DNA from: Priestia iocasae
GTDB taxonomy: Bacteria > Bacillota > Bacilli > Bacillales > Bacillaceae_H
Reading direction: 5' to 3'
Assembly: GCF_016909075.1 (NCBI RefSeq)
Contig: NZ_JAFBFC010000002.1
Location: 62,001 to 126,000 of the forward strand
Length of the DNA stretch: 64,000 bases
Shown here: piece after piece, positions 60,933 to 64,000 of the stretch
Numbering within the stretch: the first letter of the stretch is position 1
How the letters are laid out: every line of letters starts with the position of its first letter
Program-made: the position numbers and the translations under genes
The notes under the pieces: model-generated
Seen by the model: the letters and a program-made list of their open reading frames with translations, nothing else
Databases searched by the model: none
Told to the model about the DNA's origin: nothing

Positions 60933-61853
60933 TCATTCTTTAATAATATCAGTCGGTAAGTCTAGTGAATCATCTCCCATGCCACTAGCACTCTGTTTAT
61001 CAATAAAATGATTATTTAACACAACGCTATAAGAACCTTTAGGAATGTCGGTCATTTCTTCAAGGTCTTTTACAATTTGATCAAATAGTTCTTTATTTGG
61101 TTTTTCGTTTTCATGAGCCATAAATAATTGGATATTAATGAACAGACTGTCTGGTACGAACAAGCTATCTTCAAACACATTCCTAAGATTCTCTACACTC
61201 TCATCAGGATTTTTCATGTAAAGATCATAGACAGGTTTTATAGCCATCTCTTTACTAGCCATTGAAATAAAATAATAAGGCGTCATAAAACCTTGCCCTC
61301 CCACATTTTGAAGAGCCTCTTTCGTTTTACCTGTTACTTGACCTTCTTCCGTAAGCGATTCAAAGTATGTATCTAGCTGCTGAAACTCTTCATGAAAAAT
61401 CATGTGATAAAGTCCGCCTTTAATCGCATTTTCCACTTGAAATTCATCTGCCCAAATTTCATCAGCCTTGACCTTCTTTTCCTTTTCATCAATTGGCACA
61501 ACGGCATGTGTATAGAAATGCGGCTCACCTTTTGATTCCACAAATACGGTTGCCCCACCTTGAGCTCCGACAACATTATGTACGGTTACATCTGTCTTGT
61601 AGTTCTCTTTAAAAAGCTTGATTGCCGCTTTTTCTATTTGATTTCGGTTGGCTTCAGCAATTTTATCGGTTTCTTTTCCATATGGAAGGGCATAGCCTTG
61701 CCCTGTATAATCCTGCACACTAATCATCGCGTCTTCAGATGACGCAGCTTGTGTTTCTTTTCCTTTGTCATTACCTTGATTGATGTCAGAACATCCTCCA
61801 AGCAGTAGTAAAAGTCCTAAACTAGAGAGTACCGTTTTTGAGTTGATTTTCAT
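60933..61853 (-). CDS. DUF1672 lipoprotein (TilA-like immunity), copy 1
   Basis: 306 residues, lipobox LGLLLLLGGC, DUF1672 core as in the other two copies (KENYKTDVTVHNVVGAQGGA, VGGQGFMTPYYF). It is the first gene of the group. The C-terminal third (SLFVPDSLFINIQLFMAHEN) differs from the others. It is followed by the lipase vestige at 60797-60919, its probable former partner. Confidence 0.88.
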   Translation of the reverse strand: MKINSKTVLSSLGLLLLLGGCSDINQGNDKGKETQAASSEDAMISVQDYTGQGYALPYGKETDKIAEANRNQIEKAAIKLFKENYKTDVTVHNVVGAQGGATVFVESKGEPHFYTHAVVPIDEKEKKVKADEIWADEFQVENAIKGGLYHMIFHEEFQQLDTYFESLTEEGQVTGKTKEALQNVGGQGFMTPYYFISMASKEMAIKPVYDLYMKNPDESVENLRNVFEDSLFVPDSLFINIQLFMAHENEKPNKELFDQIVKDLEEMTDIPKGSYSVVLNNHFIDKQSASGMGDDSLDLPTDIIKE

Positions 61854-61990
61854 GATTTTCTAAGTCCTCCGCGGATCAACATGTATGTATCTATTTTAAC
61901 GACTAGAGTTATATGTTTACAGATGAAGCGTGAAGAACGGTGCTTTTCAGGTAAAAAGACCGAGGATGGACAGGGAACAATTGACTAATC
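61854..61990. repeat. Duplicated leader, copy 2
   Basis: Upstream of the first lipoprotein gene and matching 59593-59740 over most of its length, apart from a small deletion near the start. Probably holds the promoter. The rest to 62090 has no supported feature. Confidence 0.6.
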
Positions 61991-62090
61991 AATCTTCACT
62001 CTTCTATATCCTTATTAGTAGTTGATGAAACCTGAAACGCATCTAAATAATGACCGATTTTATTCCCCACTCACATAAGGACATCAACAA

Positions 62091-62122
62091 AAAAGAAGAG
62101 CCTCATATGAGACTCTTCTTTT
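62091..62122 (-). terminator. Terminator after the MltG-like gene
   Basis: AAAAGAAGAGCCTCAT / ATGAGACTCTTCTTTT stem just after the stop. Confidence 0.85.
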
Positions 62123-62130
62123 CTACCACT

Positions 62131-62694
62131 CTATTTCTTAAAAATAACCGCGATGATTTCATCCTTTGTCATGCCGCTTTCCACTTCAAAGGTGCCTGGG
62201 CGAAGCTCGTTTTCGACGCCTCGGCTTTCAACGTGCTTGTAGAACTTGAAGCCGCTGTCAACAACCTTGGCTTGTTCAAGCACTTTTCCAACGTCAACAG
62301 CCGTCATCCCTTTCGTCACGTTAATGAGGGTACGGTAAACGACTTTTTCTTCTGCTTCTTCGGCCGGTTGTTCTTCATTTGGCTTTTTGCTTGCTTCTTC
62401 AGCTGGTTGTTCTTCAGTTGGCTTTTTACTCGCTTCTTCAGCTTTCTGCTGTTTAGCTGCTTCTTCTTTTTTTACTTCAGCTAGTTGCTTGTCCCATTCG
62501 TCTTGTGTTTTCACGACGAAGCCTTTATCTTCAAGCTTTGCCTTCATGTCTGGGTATGATAGTTGTTCCGGTGTCGCTTCTTTTGTTTCGTTCGTTGTTG
62601 CTTCTGAAGAAGGACTGATAAAGTAGACAATGCTCATAGCAGTAGCTGCGACGAGTAGGCCGATCGCAAAGCTGCGTAATGTGTTCGGTGTCAT
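62131..62694 (-). CDS. Short MltG/YceG-like membrane protein with tandem repeats
   Basis: 187 residues. One N-terminal membrane helix (~8-27), a charged coiled linker with two copies of a 14-residue repeat (EEASKKPTEEQPA / EEASKKPNEEQPA, ~85-115), then a LysM-like domain (INVTKGMTAVDVGKVLEQAK) ending GTFEVESGMTKDEIIAVIFKK, as in the N-terminal part of MltG. The catalytic transglycosylase domain is absent. The start overlaps the upstream stop by four bases. Confidence 0.75.
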   Translation of the reverse strand: MTPNTLRSFAIGLLVAATAMSIVYFISPSSEATTNETKEATPEQLSYPDMKAKLEDKGFVVKTQDEWDKQLAEVKKEEAAKQQKAEEASKKPTEEQPAEEASKKPNEEQPAEEAEEKVVYRTLINVTKGMTAVDVGKVLEQAKVVDSGFKFYKHVESRGVENELRPGTFEVESGMTKDEIIAVIFKK

Positions 62695-63074
62695 TGTGCA
62701 ACCATGCCCCTTTCGTCTTGTCTCTTCCCTTCATATGGAGCCAGAATTTGTTCCACTTCTTCTGGTGTGAATTCTTTCATGCGTGCTGAAATGCTTTCAT
62801 AAGAATAGCCACGCTTGTTCATGTCAATCATATCGCGAAGTACTTTGCGTTCTGGTGAATCTACTTCCAATGCACCAGATTGCTGCGCTGTAATCGCTGC
62901 ATCTAGTTCAATGGCACGGATGCGGTCCTGCATGTCATTGACTTCTTTTCCAACGGATAATGTGACTTGTTCAAGCTGCTGCTCAATGTGTGTTTTAGCT
63001 TTCTTCGTTTTGCCAAAAGATAAAATAAGTAATAATATCGCTACACCAAATAATATGGCAATAAGTACGCCCAT
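62691..63074 (-). CDS. Small membrane-anchored helical protein
   Basis: 127 residues: N-terminal membrane helix (MGVLIAILFGVAILLLILSF), then a coiled-coil (~25-65) and a helical end (MIDMNKRGYSYESISARMKE, TPEEVEQILAPYEG). Co-translated with the MltG-like protein through an ATGA overlap. Function unknown; perhaps a partner in wall metabolism. Confidence 0.75.
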   Translation of the reverse strand: MGVLIAILFGVAILLLILSFGKTKKAKTHIEQQLEQVTLSVGKEVNDMQDRIRAIELDAAITAQQSGALEVDSPERKVLRDMIDMNKRGYSYESISARMKEFTPEEVEQILAPYEGKRQDERGMVAQ

Positions 63075-63232
63075 GGTAAATCCTCCCTTATCTGTGTATC
63101 AATGATCGTATTCATTTTGAATTATACCGTGATACCCTCGGTAATTCGACTCAAAACGACAAAATCAACCGATAGTCCTATCACTATGACAGAAGACCTT
63201 ATCATTCCCCTTTATGTTTATACCACAAAAGA

Positions 63233-63267
63233 AGAAAAAGCGCTTGTGTTATCTCAAGCGCTTTTTC
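63233..63267 (-). terminator. Terminator after the DUF1648-type gene
   Basis: GAAAAAGCGCTTG / CAAGCGCTTTTTC stem just after the stop at 63273. Confidence 0.85.
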
Positions 63268-63272
63268 TTCTT

Positions 63273-64000
63273 TTATAAAATGGCCACAATCAAAAGCAAC
63301 AGTAGAAGTGGACCTAAAATGATGGCGTAGCCTAGCGGTCGGGCAAAGTTTAACGTGAAGCCAACACCAAATCGCTTTTCAACGAAAACCGATGGATCTT
63401 GGCGGTTAAAATAAATTAGTCCACCCTTCCAGTAGCGATCATCGTCAATGTTAATCGTATCGCCTTTTCCGTCTTCAATAAGCTCTAGCTCAAAGTCTGA
63501 ATCTCGTTTGCCTACCTTTATCGCTAAAAACACAGCGCCGATGAACATAAGTATTGAGAACACGAGTGGTACTATGACTAGAACGAGATCACCGATTTGG
63601 TCTCCGTAAAGCGTGTTGAATTGTAAAAAGGTAAAAAGAATCGATACTAAGATGGCTGTAAAGAAGAGAAACCAGCTTGAATACTTGCGAAGCTGTAGCT
63701 GTCTCGCACGTGATGCCGTAACATTTCTTGCGCTTAGCTTAATACCTGACAGCTTCGTTAGCTCATTTATTCCTAGAAACATCCCATTTAGCACAAGTAA
63801 GACCATCGGTAGCGCCAGTACAGAAACATAGCTCTTATCGGTCCACGCATCTGGTTTTCCGTCTGGTCCCCAATGCGTTGGAATTGGATCTGGAAACTGA
63901 GCATAGTTGACAACCGAAAAGCCTAGTAAACCAAACGTAATGATTACTGGAATGAGATAAATCACCCATGGCAGCATTTCATCTTTTAATCGTAGATTCA
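63273..64000 (-). CDS. DUF1648/DUF5808-type membrane protein (5' end outside the window)
   Basis: At least 242 codons; the frame stays open through position 64000 without a convincing start, so the N-terminus is missing. Five membrane helices, and the DUF1648 signature in the first loop (FPDPIPTHWGPDGKPDAWTDKS). A cytoplasmic segment (INIDDDRYWKGGLIYFNRQD and FVEKRFGVGFTLNFARP) matches DUF5808. Such proteins are related to SdpI-type immunity/signal proteins; role unknown. Confidence 0.8.
   Translation of the reverse strand, partial: NLRLKDEMLPWVIYLIPVIITFGLLGFSVVNYAQFPDPIPTHWGPDGKPDAWTDKSYVSVLALPMVLLVLNGMFLGINELTKLSGIKLSARNVTASRARQLQLRKYSSWFLFFTAILVSILFTFLQFNTLYGDQIGDLVLVIVPLVFSILMFIGAVFLAIKVGKRDSDFELELIEDGKGDTINIDDDRYWKGGLIYFNRQDPSVFVEKRFGVGFTLNFARPLGYAIILGPLLLLLLIVAIL

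Noticed and set aside
62340-62460. CRISPR-like or regulatory repeat
   Set aside because: The repetition is a pair of coding repeats (EEASKKP-EEQPA) in the linker of the MltG-like protein.

Overview
The window is low-GC Firmicute DNA, most likely a Bacillaceae chromosome. Signs of this are strong GGAGG-type ribosome sites, a Bacillus-style tyrosine kinase/phosphatase capsule system, an S-layer-homology protein, LXG toxins of the type VII secretion system and DUF1672 lipoproteins. The genus cannot be fixed from the sequence. Nearly all genes are on the minus strand. I see no rRNA, tRNA or CRISPR array.

Layout. (1) 1-3.6 kb: an LXG polymorphic toxin (AHH nuclease tip) with an ankyrin immunity candidate, preceded at the left edge by a partial orphan toxin cassette. 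(2) 3.7-18.3 kb: one ten-gene operon that looks like an undescribed small-molecule pathway. In transcription order it holds an acyl-carrier-protein/citrate-synthase fusion, a stand-alone adenylation enzyme, an aconitase paralogue, an unrecognised 484-residue protein, an enolase-superfamily enzyme, a flavin monooxygenase of the NtaA/SnaA type, two ATP-grasp ligases, an MFS exporter and an MDR oxidoreductase. I infer that a carrier-bound amino acid (or similar acid) is condensed in a citrate-synthase-like step, isomerised by the aconitase, tailored, ligated to amino acids and exported. (3) 18.6-24.3 kb: capsule/S-layer control genes: a CpsB-type phosphatase homologue that has lost its metal ligands, an SLH protein, a membrane protein, and a BY-kinase with its membrane modulator. 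(4) 24.3-33.4 kb: an LXG toxin island. It has one full toxin (WHH nuclease + SMI1/KNR4 immunity), an orphan Ntox15/Tdi1-like cassette, two immunity genes whose toxins survive only as vestiges (one EndoU, one unknown tail), several decayed blocks, an IstB fragment and a repeat family. (5) 33.9-49.3 kb: an exopolysaccharide/capsule locus (Ugd, Wzy-like, Wzx-like, glycosyltransferases, FemAB-like, aminotransferases, sugar-phosphate transferase, GalU, CapD-like dehydratase, CpsB phosphatase). (6) 49.9-53.8 kb: an amidase and an SPP1-phage-like replication module (initiator, loader, DnaB-type helicase) with seven 21-bp iterons inside the initiator gene, led by a sigma-like factor. (7) 54.2-56.1 kb: a secreted HNH nuclease, a small protein and an APH-family kinase. 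(8) 56.5-61.9 kb: a TslA-like reverse-architecture type VII lipase with three tandem TilA-like (DUF1672) lipoproteins and a vestige of a second lipase. (9) 62.1-64 kb: two membrane proteins and a partial DUF1648-type protein.

Four near-identical ~300-bp pre-toxin blocks link the full LXG toxins to orphan tips. They provide homology by which recombination could swap the toxin end while immunity genes remain behind. The toxin island separates the capsule kinase genes from the capsule synthesis genes.
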